64,000 bases of DNA. It comes from JBDSWU01 sp038230395. GTDB taxonomy: Bacteria; Patescibacteriota; Saccharimonadia; Saccharimonadales; UBA4665. Position 1 is the first letter of the stretch; every line of letters starts with the position of its first letter. The position numbers and the translations under genes are program-made. The notes under the pieces were generated by a model. The model worked only from the letters and a program-made list of their open reading frames with translations, had not been told where the DNA came from and did no database searches. The stretch is from assembly GCA_038230395.1 (NCBI GenBank), contig JBBRNI010000001.1, forward strand, positions 1 through 64,000. Reading direction: 5' to 3'. This document shows positions 8,535 through 16,784 of this stretch, piece after piece.

Positions 8535-8902
8535 ACCCGTTCCCATGGACGCCGAAGCACGACCCCAGACCGCTTCAGACTCTGACGCACTGTCTCGTCG
8601 TCGCAGTCGTAACGCTCCGCCAGACGCTGACACGACCAGCCCTCTGCGTACAGCCGCATGACCTCCACGATCTGGTCGTCAGACATGCCCTGACGCCGGA
8701 GTTCGCAGTGATTTATCTTCAGCCAGTGAGCAACCGTCGTTCGGTGGATCCTATGTCTCTTGGCTAGCTCCTTCATGCTGGCCCCACCCTCGTAAGCAGC
8801 CACCAAATCCCCGACTTCGGCTGGCTCGAGCCTGCGTTGTTCCTGTGTGTTCGAACGGACCGGCTCCACCAGGGGCCGTGCAAGTACGGTATCCAGCTCT
8901 GA
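8531..8902 (-). CDS. HTH DNA-binding protein, recombinase-associated type
   Basis: The reverse-strand frame is open up to 8986, but the conserved part of this family starts near LVSELDTVLARPLVEPVR, so translation probably begins at a TTG or GTG near 8902; the exact start is unsure. Two HTH segments are seen: YEGGASMKELAKRHRIHRTT with VAHWLKI, and YAEGWSCQRLAERYDCDDET with VRQSLKR. Relatives sit next to serine recombinases in actinobacterial elements. It resembles the protein at 6106-6744 in layout. A 21-base repeat (8930-8950) lies just upstream. G+C content is higher than in the following genes. Confidence 0.65.
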   Translation of the reverse strand, partial: SELDTVLARPLVEPVRSNTQEQRRLEPAEVGDLVAAYEGGASMKELAKRHRIHRTTVAHWLKINHCELRRQGMSDDQIVEVMRLYAEGWSCQRLAERYDCDDETVRQSLKRSGVVLRRPWERV

Positions 8903-8929
8903 CACCAACTTGACGAGCTGACTACAAAA

Positions 8930-8950
8930 GTTCGCACTTAGTCCGCTGAG
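8930..8950 (+). repeat. 21-base direct repeat, copy 1
   Basis: Differs from 9074-9094 at only two positions over 21 bases; shared parts are GTTCGCACT and AGTCC plus CTGAG. It lies upstream of the reverse-strand HTH gene and could be a protein-binding site or the edge of a mobile element. Confidence 0.65.
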
Positions 8951-9002
8951 GACCACCATTATGACAATTACAACATGTGATTTCACCTGAGACTAACAGA
9001 TT

Positions 9003-9029
9003 AGGCGACACTTTCGGAGTCGCCTTTTT
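9003..9029 (+). terminator. Predicted intrinsic terminator
   Basis: AGGCGAC (9003-9009) pairs with GTCGCCT (9019-9025) and is followed by TTTT. It marks the left side of the uniform CPR sequence. Confidence 0.7.
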
Positions 9030-9073
9030 GATGCCCAGAACCCAGTTATAATTTTTGTTCCGAAAATGAGAGG

Positions 9074-9094
9074 GTTCGCACTCAGTCCCCTGAG
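9074..9094 (+). repeat. 21-base direct repeat, copy 2
   Basis: Second copy of the repeat at 8930-8950 (19 of 21 identical), 144 bases away in the same orientation. Related GTTCGCA words also occur near 6815 and, inverted, near 6866. Confidence 0.65.
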
Positions 9095-9160
9095 CCAGCT
9101 TGTCCGAGTACTTAACAATAAGCCATTCCTCAAACAAGTCGTATTTTGATGTAATCTTGC

Positions 9161-9166
9161 TATAAT
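9161..9166 (+). promoter_or_regulatory. Extended -10 promoter of the SemiSWEET-like gene
   Basis: TGCTATAAT: a consensus -10 hexamer with the upstream TGN extension, 24 bases before the ATG at 9191. Confidence 0.6.
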
Positions 9167-9190
9167 CTTATAGTAAAGAAATAAACAAAT

Positions 9191-9514
9191 ATGCCCGGCA
9201 AAAGTCATCATTTTCATATCACCAAGAAGGACGAAAAACGTCTGATTAACCGTGTCTGATCGATATTTGCCATTTTGATGCCACTTACGACCCTTCCTCA
9301 GATATATTTACTTTACAGCTCCAAAAATGCAGCAGGCCTGTCGCTCTTAATGTGGGTTTTATATAGTATCGGTTGCATACCGTTTTTAATGTTCGGCTAT
9401 ATCTACAAGCACAAACAGCTAATCGTGCTCAATTGCTTATGGCTAATCGTCCAGGTAGTCATGATTATTGGGATAATTATGTATTCTCATGGCGCACCTG
9501 TAGCTGTCAAATAG
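9191..9514 (+). pseudogene. SemiSWEET/PQ-loop transporter interrupted by an in-frame TGA
   Basis: Reading from the ATG at 9191 gives MPGKSHHFHITKKDEKRLINRV, then TGA at 9257-9259, then the same frame continues with a PQ-loop half-transporter: MPLTTLPQIYLLYSS (the PQ motif) and two further membrane helices, ending at 9514. The His/Lys-rich N-terminus and the DEKRLINRV-type lead into the first helix fit the family, so the TGA looks like a nonsense change inside a complete gene of about 107 residues. Restart at TTG 9275 or ATG 9278 would remove half of helix 1. TGA is a normal stop in neighbouring genes, so this is probably a pseudogene, less likely readthrough or a sequence error. Intact members carry sugars as dimers. 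Confidence 0.65.
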
Positions 9515-9655
9515 CAGCAATTTGCTCAATCCGAAGCTGATATTGGTCTTGTTACTGTTCCCAAGGCTTCCAAAGCCAAACGCTGGCCCGCTTCAAAGCC
9601 TACTACACCGTCTCATCGTCGTAGTCGAAGCGCTTGGCTGGCTATGACCAGTTGC

Positions 9656-9661
9656 TATAAT
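9656..9661 (+). promoter_or_regulatory. Extended -10 promoter of the CDF-like gene
   Basis: TTGCTATAAT, a TGN-extended consensus -10, lies 36 bases before the ATG at 9698. It excludes the longer ORF start at 9644, which is upstream of the promoter. Bases 9515-9650 hold no gene I can support. Confidence 0.6.
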
Positions 9662-9697
9662 CTATGGTATGCCGATAAAACAAATCAGTTCAATAGT

Positions 9698-10291
9698 ATG
9701 ACCCAGACGAAGCGCTTAGTGGTTGTGCTGGGGCTAAATATAGCTATGGTTGCCGGCCTGGTGATTGTTGGGTTGTCGTCACACTCGCTTGGTGTGCTGG
9801 CGGCTGGTGGTGATTATATTGCCGACTCGACTGCTATTGGACTGGGCTTGATCGCAATATATGTGCGTGATCGATCAAAAGGTAGGTCTAAGGCGACCAC
9901 TATTGTAGCAGCCATTAATGCTACTTTTTTGCTTGTCGTAACAGCTATTGTGTCAGTTGAGGCATTGCGTCGCCTCTTGGGCCATAGCCCTGAGATTCAT
10001 GGCCTGTCTGTTCTAATTGTGAGCGCTATAGCCACTGTTGTCATGGTTATTGGGGCTCTCGTCTTGGCTGGTGATGATCAAGAAGATGATCTCCACATGC
10101 GCTCAGTAATACTGGACACGGTTTCAGACTCGATATCAGCGGGCGCGGTGGCTGCCACAGGTGCCATTATCTTTTTTGCTAAAGGCTTGTATTGGTTGGA
10201 TTCGGCTGTTGCTTTAGTCATCGGCCTGATTGTTGCGTATCAGGCGATTAAACTGTTGCGCGACGTGGTCGGAGACTTTAAATCTAGATAG
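9698..10291 (+). CDS. Cation diffusion facilitator-like membrane protein
   Basis: 197 residues from the ATG at 9698. Five to six hydrophobic helices match the transmembrane domain of the CDF family: GGDYIADSTAIGLGLIAIYV in helix 2 and ILDTVSDSISAGAVAATG in helix 5. In zinc CDFs the metal site is commonly HxxxD; here both helices have DxxxD, which points to a metal other than zinc (inference). The protein ends right after the last helix and lacks the cytoplasmic C-terminal domain present in most CDF proteins. Probable role: metal ion export coupled to protons. The stop lies 11 bases from the convergent carboxypeptidase gene. Confidence 0.78.
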   Translation: MTQTKRLVVVLGLNIAMVAGLVIVGLSSHSLGVLAAGGDYIADSTAIGLGLIAIYVRDRSKGRSKATTIVAAINATFLLVVTAIVSVEALRRLLGHSPEIHGLSVLIVSAIATVVMVIGALVLAGDDQEDDLHMRSVILDTVSDSISAGAVAATGAIIFFAKGLYWLDSAVALVIGLIVAYQAIKLLRDVVGDFKSR

Positions 10292-10302
10292 ATGTTGCAA
10301 GC

Positions 10303-11535
10303 CTAAAACGGATGTAGTAAACGCCACCAGGTGCTGGGCTTGGTCGGAGCAGACTGTAGAATGACATTGGTCTGGTTGCCGTTGGCAAACTCAGTTTTGG
10401 AGGCGGTGGCCGTACCAACAACTTGACCGGCCTTGGCGCTTAGATCAATTGGCTGCAAAATGATGCTGGCGCTAGCAGTGCTTCCACGCCAGACAGTGCT
10501 GGTTAGATTAGTTTGAGTAGTAGCCGACACAACACCACCCTTTTGACCACCCCATGGCAAGCGGTATTCGCCCACAGTGGCTTGTTGCGATAACAGCGTG
10601 GCGGCTACAAAATTTGATTGCGCTGAAGTTATTAACGGTACACTGTTTTGTAACGCTTGAAAGAGGCTGGGAGCGCCAACCAGGGCAGTTACAATCGTAA
10701 CGTCTTGGTCCTTAACTTTTGCTGTGGCAGCCGATAGGTAGACGCCTCCAGCTTGGTCAGTATTGCCAGTTTTGATACCAATTATACCGTTAGTGCCTAG
10801 TAGAAAATTAACGTTCTTAACAGTGTCGAGCCCGGGTATGTCGCTGGCGGTGGGTTGGCCAACTATATTGCGTAAAACAGGGTTTTGCATAGCTTGTTCG
10901 CCGATGATAACTAAGTCGTGAGCGGTGCTAGTAGTAGATGATGAAAAGCCGCTTGCGTCGCTTCCAATGTGAGTGTTGGTAAGGCCCAGGCTCGTAACGT
11001 ATTGAGTGGCAGCAATTTTGTAGGCGTCGAGTGATCCATAGGCCCAAATTGCTAAGCTGTCAGCCATGTTGTTGGCAGAAGGTAACATAACTGCTTCAAT
11101 CATTTGGGCTTCAGAGATGTGCTCGCCAGCGCTGACGGATACAACTGAGCCTTCCTGGGCGACGTAGCTGTTATATAGTGCAACGTCGGCAGCCGTCAAC
11201 GTAATTACAGGGCCCTGCGTGCCGACAGCGATTGGTTTTGCTCGCAAAACTGTGAGCGCTGTTATAACTTTGGCGGTGCTGGCAATAGGTGCGCTTGTTT
11301 GTGTACCGTGAACTTCTAGGATACCGCTATTTGTTACCGCCACCGCTGATTGCCCTACAGCTGGCCAGCTCAACTGACTCAAGCCTGTAGTGGCTTGCAC
11401 GTGCGTTGAGCGCGCCGCTGGCTGTAACAAGGGTAATGTCCGGTTTAATGCATAATAATAGTAGCCGCCCATGCAAGCAGCTATAACCAACAATACTACT
11501 AATAGGGTGTCGTTTCGACGTGATTTTTTAGCCAT
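10303..11535 (-). CDS. D-alanyl-D-alanine carboxypeptidase (serine, PBP5-like)
   Basis: 410 residues with an N-terminal membrane anchor (residues about 10-30) and an extracellular penicilloyl-serine transferase domain. All three family motifs are present: S86-T-A-K89, S153-A-N155 and K255-T-G. It should remove the terminal D-Ala of peptidoglycan stem peptides. The C-terminal part past residue 310 is a beta-rich domain as in PBP5. It is transcribed opposite to its neighbours. The window also encodes Ddl and a MurF-like ligase, so the organism apparently makes and trims its own peptidoglycan. Confidence 0.9.
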   Translation of the reverse strand: MAKKSRRNDTLLVVLLVIAACMGGYYYYALNRTLPLLQPAARSTHVQATTGLSQLSWPAVGQSAVAVTNSGILEVHGTQTSAPIASTAKVITALTVLRAKPIAVGTQGPVITLTAADVALYNSYVAQEGSVVSVSAGEHISEAQMIEAVMLPSANNMADSLAIWAYGSLDAYKIAATQYVTSLGLTNTHIGSDASGFSSSTTSTAHDLVIIGEQAMQNPVLRNIVGQPTASDIPGLDTVKNVNFLLGTNGIIGIKTGNTDQAGGVYLSAATAKVKDQDVTIVTALVGAPSLFQALQNSVPLITSAQSNFVAATLLSQQATVGEYRLPWGGQKGGVVSATTQTNLTSTVWRGSTASASIILQPIDLSAKAGQVVGTATASKTEFANGNQTNVILQSAPTKPSTWWRLLHPF

Positions 11536-11659
11536 AAGCTTTAGTAATAGTAGCTGAGTTTTCGTAAATCTGACAGCCCGTGTTTAGTCAGACTTAATCG
11601 CTATCATGGGACTTGCCGATGTTGTATACTGTAATCATCACTTTAAGGAGTATCGACCC

Positions 11660-12232
11660 ATGAGCATCGCCATCATTTTAGTAATCGTACTAGTTGTCCT
11701 GATCGCCGTTGGCGCAGCTATGTACAACAGCCTCGTTAAGCTGAATCAGCAGGCTTCTGAAGCCTGGAGCGACATCACTGTGCAGCTCAAGCGCCGATAC
11801 GACCTAATCCCAAACTTAGTTAACGCCGTCAAAGGCTACGCCGCCCACGAATCTGGTGTCTTCGAAAAAGTTACCGAAGCGCGTGCTAACGCGCTGAGTG
11901 CTCAAGGTCAAGGTGTTGCCGCGACCGCCAAAGCCGAAGGTGATTTCCAGCAAACTATGAAAAGCTTATTTGCTGTGGCAGAGGCTTACCCAGATCTCAA
12001 GGCCTCAGACAACTTTCAGCAATTGTCAGCTCAGCTGACTGACACCGAAGACAAAATCCAAGCTTCTCGCCGTTTCTATAACGGTGTGGTTCGTGATTTT
12101 AATACCAAGCGCAAAACTTTCCCAACCAACATTTTCGCTGGTATGCTAGGTTTCAAAACTGACAAAGAATTCTTTGAAGTCGACGATGCAACAGCTGCTA
12201 CCATCAAGGATGCTGTAGAAGTTAAGTTTTAA
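11660..12232 (+). CDS. lemA: LemA family protein
   Basis: 190 residues from the ATG at 11660, preceded by AAGGAG with suitable spacing; the longer frame from 11606 lacks this support. One N-terminal transmembrane helix (IAIILVIVLVVLIAVGAAMY) leads into the family signature WSDITVQLKRRYDLIPNLVN and a helical bundle. LemA proteins are membrane-anchored and frequently paired with HtpX-type proteases, as here (htpX starts 46 bases downstream), so a role in envelope quality control is likely but not proven. Confidence 0.92.
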   Translation: MSIAIILVIVLVVLIAVGAAMYNSLVKLNQQASEAWSDITVQLKRRYDLIPNLVNAVKGYAAHESGVFEKVTEARANALSAQGQGVAATAKAEGDFQQTMKSLFAVAEAYPDLKASDNFQQLSAQLTDTEDKIQASRRFYNGVVRDFNTKRKTFPTNIFAGMLGFKTDKEFFEVDDATAATIKDAVEVKF

Positions 12233-12278
12233 CTCAGCTAACGAAGCTATACTGAATTTGAAAGTGTAGTAAACAGTT

Positions 12279-13157
12279 ATGTACGCAGACATTGCAGCCA
12301 ACAAACGTAAGACCGTCATTATAATGGTGGTCTTTTTGGCGTTCGTATCGCTGATGGTATACATTTTGGACAGATACCTTGGCGGGAGTATTGGCGTTTT
12401 TTATGGCGGTCTAGTTGGTGCGCTGTTATACACGATTATCACATATTACTCTGGATCACGCCTGGCGCTGGCTGTTAACGGCGCTCACGAAATTAGCAGC
12501 AGAGATAATCCTCGTTTGTGGCGCATTATCGAAAACCTTGCAATAACTGATGGACTACCAATGCCTCGAGTGTTTATCATAGACGACCCAGCACCCAATG
12601 CCTTTGCTACTGGCCGTAACCCCACCAAATCAGCAGTCTGTGCTACTACCGGTATTCTTGATATGATGACTGACACTGAACTACAGGGCGTGTTCGCTCA
12701 CGAGCTGAGTCACATCAAAAATTACGATATTCGAGTTAGCATGGTAGCCTTTGCATTGACTGCGGTGATCTCGTTATTGGCCGATGTGATTCTGAACTTA
12801 ACATGGTTTCGCGGTAGTAATGACGAAGAGGATAACCAACTATTTTTCATTGTGGGGCTTGTCGCGGCGATATTAGCACCGCTAGTTGCCACTTTGATTC
12901 AGCTGGCTATTTCGCGGCAGCGTGAGTACCTGGCGGATGCTAGCGGCGCCTTAACCACCCGTTACCCGGAGGGCCTAGCAAGTGCCCTCGAAAAAATTGG
13001 GCAGACAAGTAGCGCAATGCGACGCCAAAATACTGCTACAGCTCATCTGTTTTTTGCTAGCCCGTTGAAGGGCGGTAGTATTACTAATTTATTTAGCACT
13101 CATCCCCCAATTGCCGAGAGGATTACTCGTTTGCGCAAAATGATAGGCAGTAACTAG
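12279..13157 (+). CDS. htpX: HtpX-family membrane zinc protease (M48)
   Basis: 292 residues. Two N-terminal transmembrane helices, then the M48 catalytic motif H141-E-L-S-H145 (VFAHELSHIKNYD), two more hydrophobic segments, and the third zinc-ligand region REYLADASGALTTRYPEGLA. Length and order match HtpX. It degrades misfolded membrane proteins in known bacteria. It follows lemA with a short gap and shares a two-gene unit; the next gene begins 1 base after its stop. Confidence 0.93.
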   Translation: MYADIAANKRKTVIIMVVFLAFVSLMVYILDRYLGGSIGVFYGGLVGALLYTIITYYSGSRLALAVNGAHEISSRDNPRLWRIIENLAITDGLPMPRVFIIDDPAPNAFATGRNPTKSAVCATTGILDMMTDTELQGVFAHELSHIKNYDIRVSMVAFALTAVISLLADVILNLTWFRGSNDEEDNQLFFIVGLVAAILAPLVATLIQLAISRQREYLADASGALTTRYPEGLASALEKIGQTSSAMRRQNTATAHLFFASPLKGGSITNLFSTHPPIAERITRLRKMIGSN

Positions 13158-13158
13158 C

Positions 13159-14202
13159 GTGGCTACAGCCAAGCGTGCACCGAAACGACTGCTTAAATCC
13201 TCTACGAAACGCCCGCCAAAGTCAGCCGCCAAAAGACCAGGCAAAAAGTTAGTTTCCAAACCAACCGTGGCTGCGCCAGTTAAGCAAGATGGTCCTCGAC
13301 GCCTCAAATTGCCAACCTATAAATCACTACGCCTAAGTAAGCGAATCCGACATCCCGTAAGACTCCCTAGTGCTTGGCGCCTAACCAAAATGACTACGCG
13401 CATGCTCTGGCGCCACAAGCGATTATTTATTGGTATTACACTGATATACGCCATTCTCAACTTAGTATTGGTGCAGGGATTGTCAAACACCACCAATATT
13501 ACGAGTCTTAAGGCTACGTTGCAGGACGCTTTTGGGGCTGGTAGTGCTTTTACTGCAAGTCTAACAGTTTTTGCCGTACTGATAAGCTCGTCAGGTAGTG
13601 CCGCAAGTGGCACGGGGGGTGCCTATCAATTATTCCTAATTATACTGGTAAGTTTGGCGATCATTTGGGCATTACGAGAGTTATTAGCTGGTGGGCGAAT
13701 AAGGGTACGCGATGCCTATTATCGAGGTATGTATCCTTTAGTACCATTTATTTTGGTGCTGGTAGTAATTGGTGTTCAGCTGATTCCGCTGGTTCTTGGA
13801 GCGACAGTCTATAACATCGTTATTAGCAACGGCATAGCAGTACTCGCTGCCGAAAAGGTACTATGGGCACTTTTATTTGGGCTGCTTGCGCTACTAAGCG
13901 TTTACATGATTAGTTCGTCGGTATTCGCGCTTTACATTGTGACATTGCCCGACATGACGCCTCTCAAGGCGCTTCGTTCAGCACGGGCGCTGGTGCGCTT
14001 TCGACGCTGGACAGTGTTACGCAAAATATTGATTATGCCGGTTATATTATTAGTCATCACCGCAGTTATTATGTTGCCGATTATCTTAGTGATTACGCCA
14101 GTTGCTCAATGGACATTTTATTTGTTGACGATGTTCGCGGTCACGGTAAGTCATACTTATTTGTACAGCCTGTATCGGGAGCTACTGCATGAACAAAACT
14201 GA
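13159..14202 (+). CDS. Polytopic membrane protein of unknown function
   Basis: 347 residues from a GTG one base past the htpX stop. The first 75 residues are extremely Lys/Arg/Pro-rich (a basic cytoplasmic tail), followed by about six transmembrane helices arranged like the membrane domain found in some glycerophosphodiesterase-associated proteins. Its end overlaps ligA by 14 bases. The tight packing suggests one transcript lemA-htpX-this gene-ligA, but no functional link is evident. Confidence 0.75.
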   Translation: MATAKRAPKRLLKSSTKRPPKSAAKRPGKKLVSKPTVAAPVKQDGPRRLKLPTYKSLRLSKRIRHPVRLPSAWRLTKMTTRMLWRHKRLFIGITLIYAILNLVLVQGLSNTTNITSLKATLQDAFGAGSAFTASLTVFAVLISSSGSAASGTGGAYQLFLIILVSLAIIWALRELLAGGRIRVRDAYYRGMYPLVPFILVLVVIGVQLIPLVLGATVYNIVISNGIAVLAAEKVLWALLFGLLALLSVYMISSSVFALYIVTLPDMTPLKALRSARALVRFRRWTVLRKILIMPVILLVITAVIMLPIILVITPVAQWTFYLLTMFAVTVSHTYLYSLYRELLHEQN

Positions 14203-16207
14203 AGCCAGCGAACGAATACACAAGTTGCGACAGTTAATCAACGATTATCGCTATCACTACCATGTGCTCGATGAATCAACTATGAGCGAAGCCGCCGCTG
14301 ATAGCTTGAAGCACGAGCTTGCACAGTTAGAAGCTAAATACCCAGATCTTATAACGCCTGATTCTCCGACCCAGCGCGTGGCTGGCTCGCCGTTAGCCAA
14401 GTTCAGCCAGTTAAAGCATAGCTCGCGTATGTTGAGCCTGAACGATGTGTTTGATGCTGAAGAAGTCCAAGCCTGGGTAGAGCGAATTACGAAACTAGCG
14501 CCCGATGTACAGCTTGAATTTTTTGCCGATGTAAAAATGGACGGTTTAGCTTGCGCCTTAGTTTACGAAGATGGAGTGCTTCTGCAAGCAATTACCCGCG
14601 GCGATGGCTTTGTTGGTGAGGACGTCACTATGAATGTTCGAACTATCAATAATGTGCCTTTAAAACTGCGAGAGGTCGAAGGCTACGAGCAGTTTTTGCA
14701 GGGTCGTACAGAAATTCGCGGTGAAGTTGTTATGTACAAAGCTGATTTTGCGTCACTTAACACCCAGCGAGCTAGCGAGACCAAGCCATTGTTTGCTAAC
14801 CCGCGCAACTTAGCCGCTGGCACTATCCGCCAGTTAGACCCCAAGCTAGCCGCCGCTCGCCCATTGGTTTACCGCGCCTATGACTTGATTCGTGACGAGC
14901 CAAGCGAAATCCCCACTAATTCCTATGTCTACGAAGCTTTGCGTGCCTTGGGCTTGACGGCCAACGCGGAGGCGCAGATATTTATGAGTATTCCAAATGT
15001 TTTGGGCTTCGCGGGCCACTGGGATGAAGCTCGTCATAATTTACCATTTAATACTGATGGCCTAGTCATAAAACTTAATGACCGAGCTTTGTATAATCGT
15101 CTGGGCGTGGTTGGTAAAGCACCGCGCGCAGCTGTTGCCTACAAATATGCCGCCGAAGAAGCAACTACCATAGTCAAAGACATCGTCCTAAGCATTGGTC
15201 GGACTGGGTCGGCAAACCCGGTAGCCGTCTTTGAACCAGTAGTAGTAGCCGGCTCAACCATTCAACATGCCACATTACATAACGCCGACGAGGTCGCCCG
15301 CAAAGATATCCGCATTGGTGACACAGTTATTATTTATAAGGCTGGCGATATTATCCCGCAAGTTCTGAAGGTACTGACTGAATTGCGTCCCAAACCGAGC
15401 AAGCCTTTCAATATGGAAGCTGAGCTGAAGCGCCAATATCCAGAGCTTGAATTTGAGCGGTCTGAGACCGAAGTAGTCTACCGCATGAAGAATACAACTG
15501 GACCACTTTTACTAAAGCGGGCGCTGGAACACTTTGCTAGCAAAGGCTCTCTAGACATTGAAACGCTTGGCGAAAAGAATGTTTCAGCCTTGGTCGACGC
15601 CGGATTAGTGACTGACATTGCTGACATTTACGCACTTACTTCCACTCAATTACTAGCCCTTGATCGCTTCGCCGAAATCTCCGCCCAAAAACTAGTTGCC
15701 GCTGTCCAGGCCGTCAAAACACCGCCATTACCGCGCTTTATGTATGGGTTAGGTATCCGTCACGTTGGCGCCCAGACGGCTATTGATTTATCGGAAGCGT
15801 TTGGCTCGATGGACAAGCTAGCCGAAGCCACGCTTGACGAACTGCAAGCAGTTGAAGGTATTGGCACGGTAGTAGCAGAATCGATCACTGCTTGGTTCAC
15901 TGATGAAGACAATCTCAAGCTTCTCGAAAAATTCAAACAATATGGCGTCGCCCCGCACTACGAATCTCACGCTGGCGGCCCGCTCAGCGGAAACAACTTT
16001 GTGATTACTGGCTCGCTCGACACACTAAGCCGTGAACAAGCGGCTGAAAAAATCAGGGCGTTGGGAGGCGGTTTTCAGAGTAGTCTTGGCAAAGACACCA
16101 GCTATTTAGTCGTCGGAGCAAACGTCGGCGCGGCCAAGTTAGCCAAGGCTGCCAAGTATGGCACAGTACAATTAACTGAAGCTGATCTGATGAAGCTAAT
16201 TTCATAA
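14189..16207 (+). CDS. ligA: NAD-dependent DNA ligase lacking the zinc finger
   Basis: 672 residues with the full order of LigA: NAD-binding domain Ia (YHYHVLDE), adenylation domain with catalytic K116 in the KMDG motif, OB fold (around residues 320-400), helix-hairpin-helix region (LDRFAEISAQKLV, GLGIRHVGAQTAIDL, EGIGTVVAESI) and a C-terminal BRCT domain (residues about 590-672). It seals nicks during replication and repair. The segment between the OB fold and the HhH domain, where four Cys normally bind zinc, contains none (SETEVVYRMKNTTGPLLLKR). The start overlaps the preceding membrane gene by 14 bases. Confidence 0.96.
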   Translation: MNKTEASERIHKLRQLINDYRYHYHVLDESTMSEAAADSLKHELAQLEAKYPDLITPDSPTQRVAGSPLAKFSQLKHSSRMLSLNDVFDAEEVQAWVERITKLAPDVQLEFFADVKMDGLACALVYEDGVLLQAITRGDGFVGEDVTMNVRTINNVPLKLREVEGYEQFLQGRTEIRGEVVMYKADFASLNTQRASETKPLFANPRNLAAGTIRQLDPKLAAARPLVYRAYDLIRDEPSEIPTNSYVYEALRALGLTANAEAQIFMSIPNVLGFAGHWDEARHNLPFNTDGLVIKLNDRALYNRLGVVGKAPRAAVAYKYAAEEATTIVKDIVLSIGRTGSANPVAVFEPVVVAGSTIQHATLHNADEVARKDIRIGDTVIIYKAGDIIPQVLKVLTELRPKPSKPFNMEAELKRQYPELEFERSETEVVYRMKNTTGPLLLKRALEHFASKGSLDIETLGEKNVSALVDAGLVTDIADIYALTSTQLLALDRFAEISAQKLVAAVQAVKTPPLPRFMYGLGIRHVGAQTAIDLSEAFGSMDKLAEATLDELQAVEGIGTVVAESITAWFTDEDNLKLLEKFKQYGVAPHYESHAGGPLSGNNFVITGSLDTLSREQAAEKIRALGGGFQSSLGKDTSYLVVGANVGAAKLAKAAKYGTVQLTEADLMKLIS

Positions 16208-16225
16208 CTAATAGAGGGGGTAACA

Positions 16226-16753
16226 ATGTTAGAAGAAATAAATAGCGAGCTCAAAGATTATTTCATATCGTGGCAAGACCTACTTGCTAGCCGCGATGAT
16301 GCTAACTTTTTCGCAGCCCTCAAACCGGTAGCGCTCGGCTGGAAGGTGGCCGATAAGGCGGAGTACGACCGTATATACAGCATGCTTCATGACAAGTGCG
16401 CTACCATAGTCGAAACCTGGATGAATGGTCGCTGGATTGCTAAAATGCACCTCAAAGACACAACGCTAGAGGGCGGTATAACTATTATTAAGCTAATGCA
16501 GCGCCGACCTGACTCTACTGATTTGATCGGTCTAGATCATGTTGATTTTTATACCGAGCATACGGATAACGGCGAATCGGTCATTAGCCATGAGCCAAAT
16601 ATGACCTGGACTCATGAATCGAACGACGTGCTAGAAGATTATAATTGGCTTTCAATCTGGTTCGACGATACCGAGGCCAAGATCAAAAATGGAACCGTGA
16701 TACATAATATAATCCGTGAACTCGAAATCACTAACCAGAAGATCCTGAATTAG
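16226..16753 (+). CDS. Hypothetical protein
   Basis: 175 residues; start ATG preceded by GAGGGGG. Soluble, acidic, no signal peptide or membrane helix. A segment LIGLDHVDFYTEH is reminiscent of a metal-binding strand but does not let me assign a family. It directly follows ligA (18 bases) and may be cotranscribed. Function unknown. Confidence 0.7.
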   Translation: MLEEINSELKDYFISWQDLLASRDDANFFAALKPVALGWKVADKAEYDRIYSMLHDKCATIVETWMNGRWIAKMHLKDTTLEGGITIIKLMQRRPDSTDLIGLDHVDFYTEHTDNGESVISHEPNMTWTHESNDVLEDYNWLSIWFDDTEAKIKNGTVIHNIIRELEITNQKILN

Positions 16754-16769
16754 CATAAGCATTTAATGG

Positions 16770-16775
16770 TATACT
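16770..16775 (+). promoter_or_regulatory. Extended -10 promoter next to a start codon
   Basis: TGGTATACT; the hexamer ends 9 bases before the ATG at 16785, which predicts a leader of only a few bases. Confidence 0.55.
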
Positions 16776-16784
16776 GCGGCTAAT

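Noticed and set aside
9191..9514. Recoding of TGA to glycine as in some CPR groups
   Set aside because: Several neighbouring CPR-part genes end at TGA in overlapping arrangements, so TGA is a real stop here.
9644..9697. Longer start of the CDF-like gene
   Set aside because: It would begin upstream of a consensus -10 at 9656-9661 and adds a Cys/Trp-rich stretch unlike a membrane protein N-terminus.
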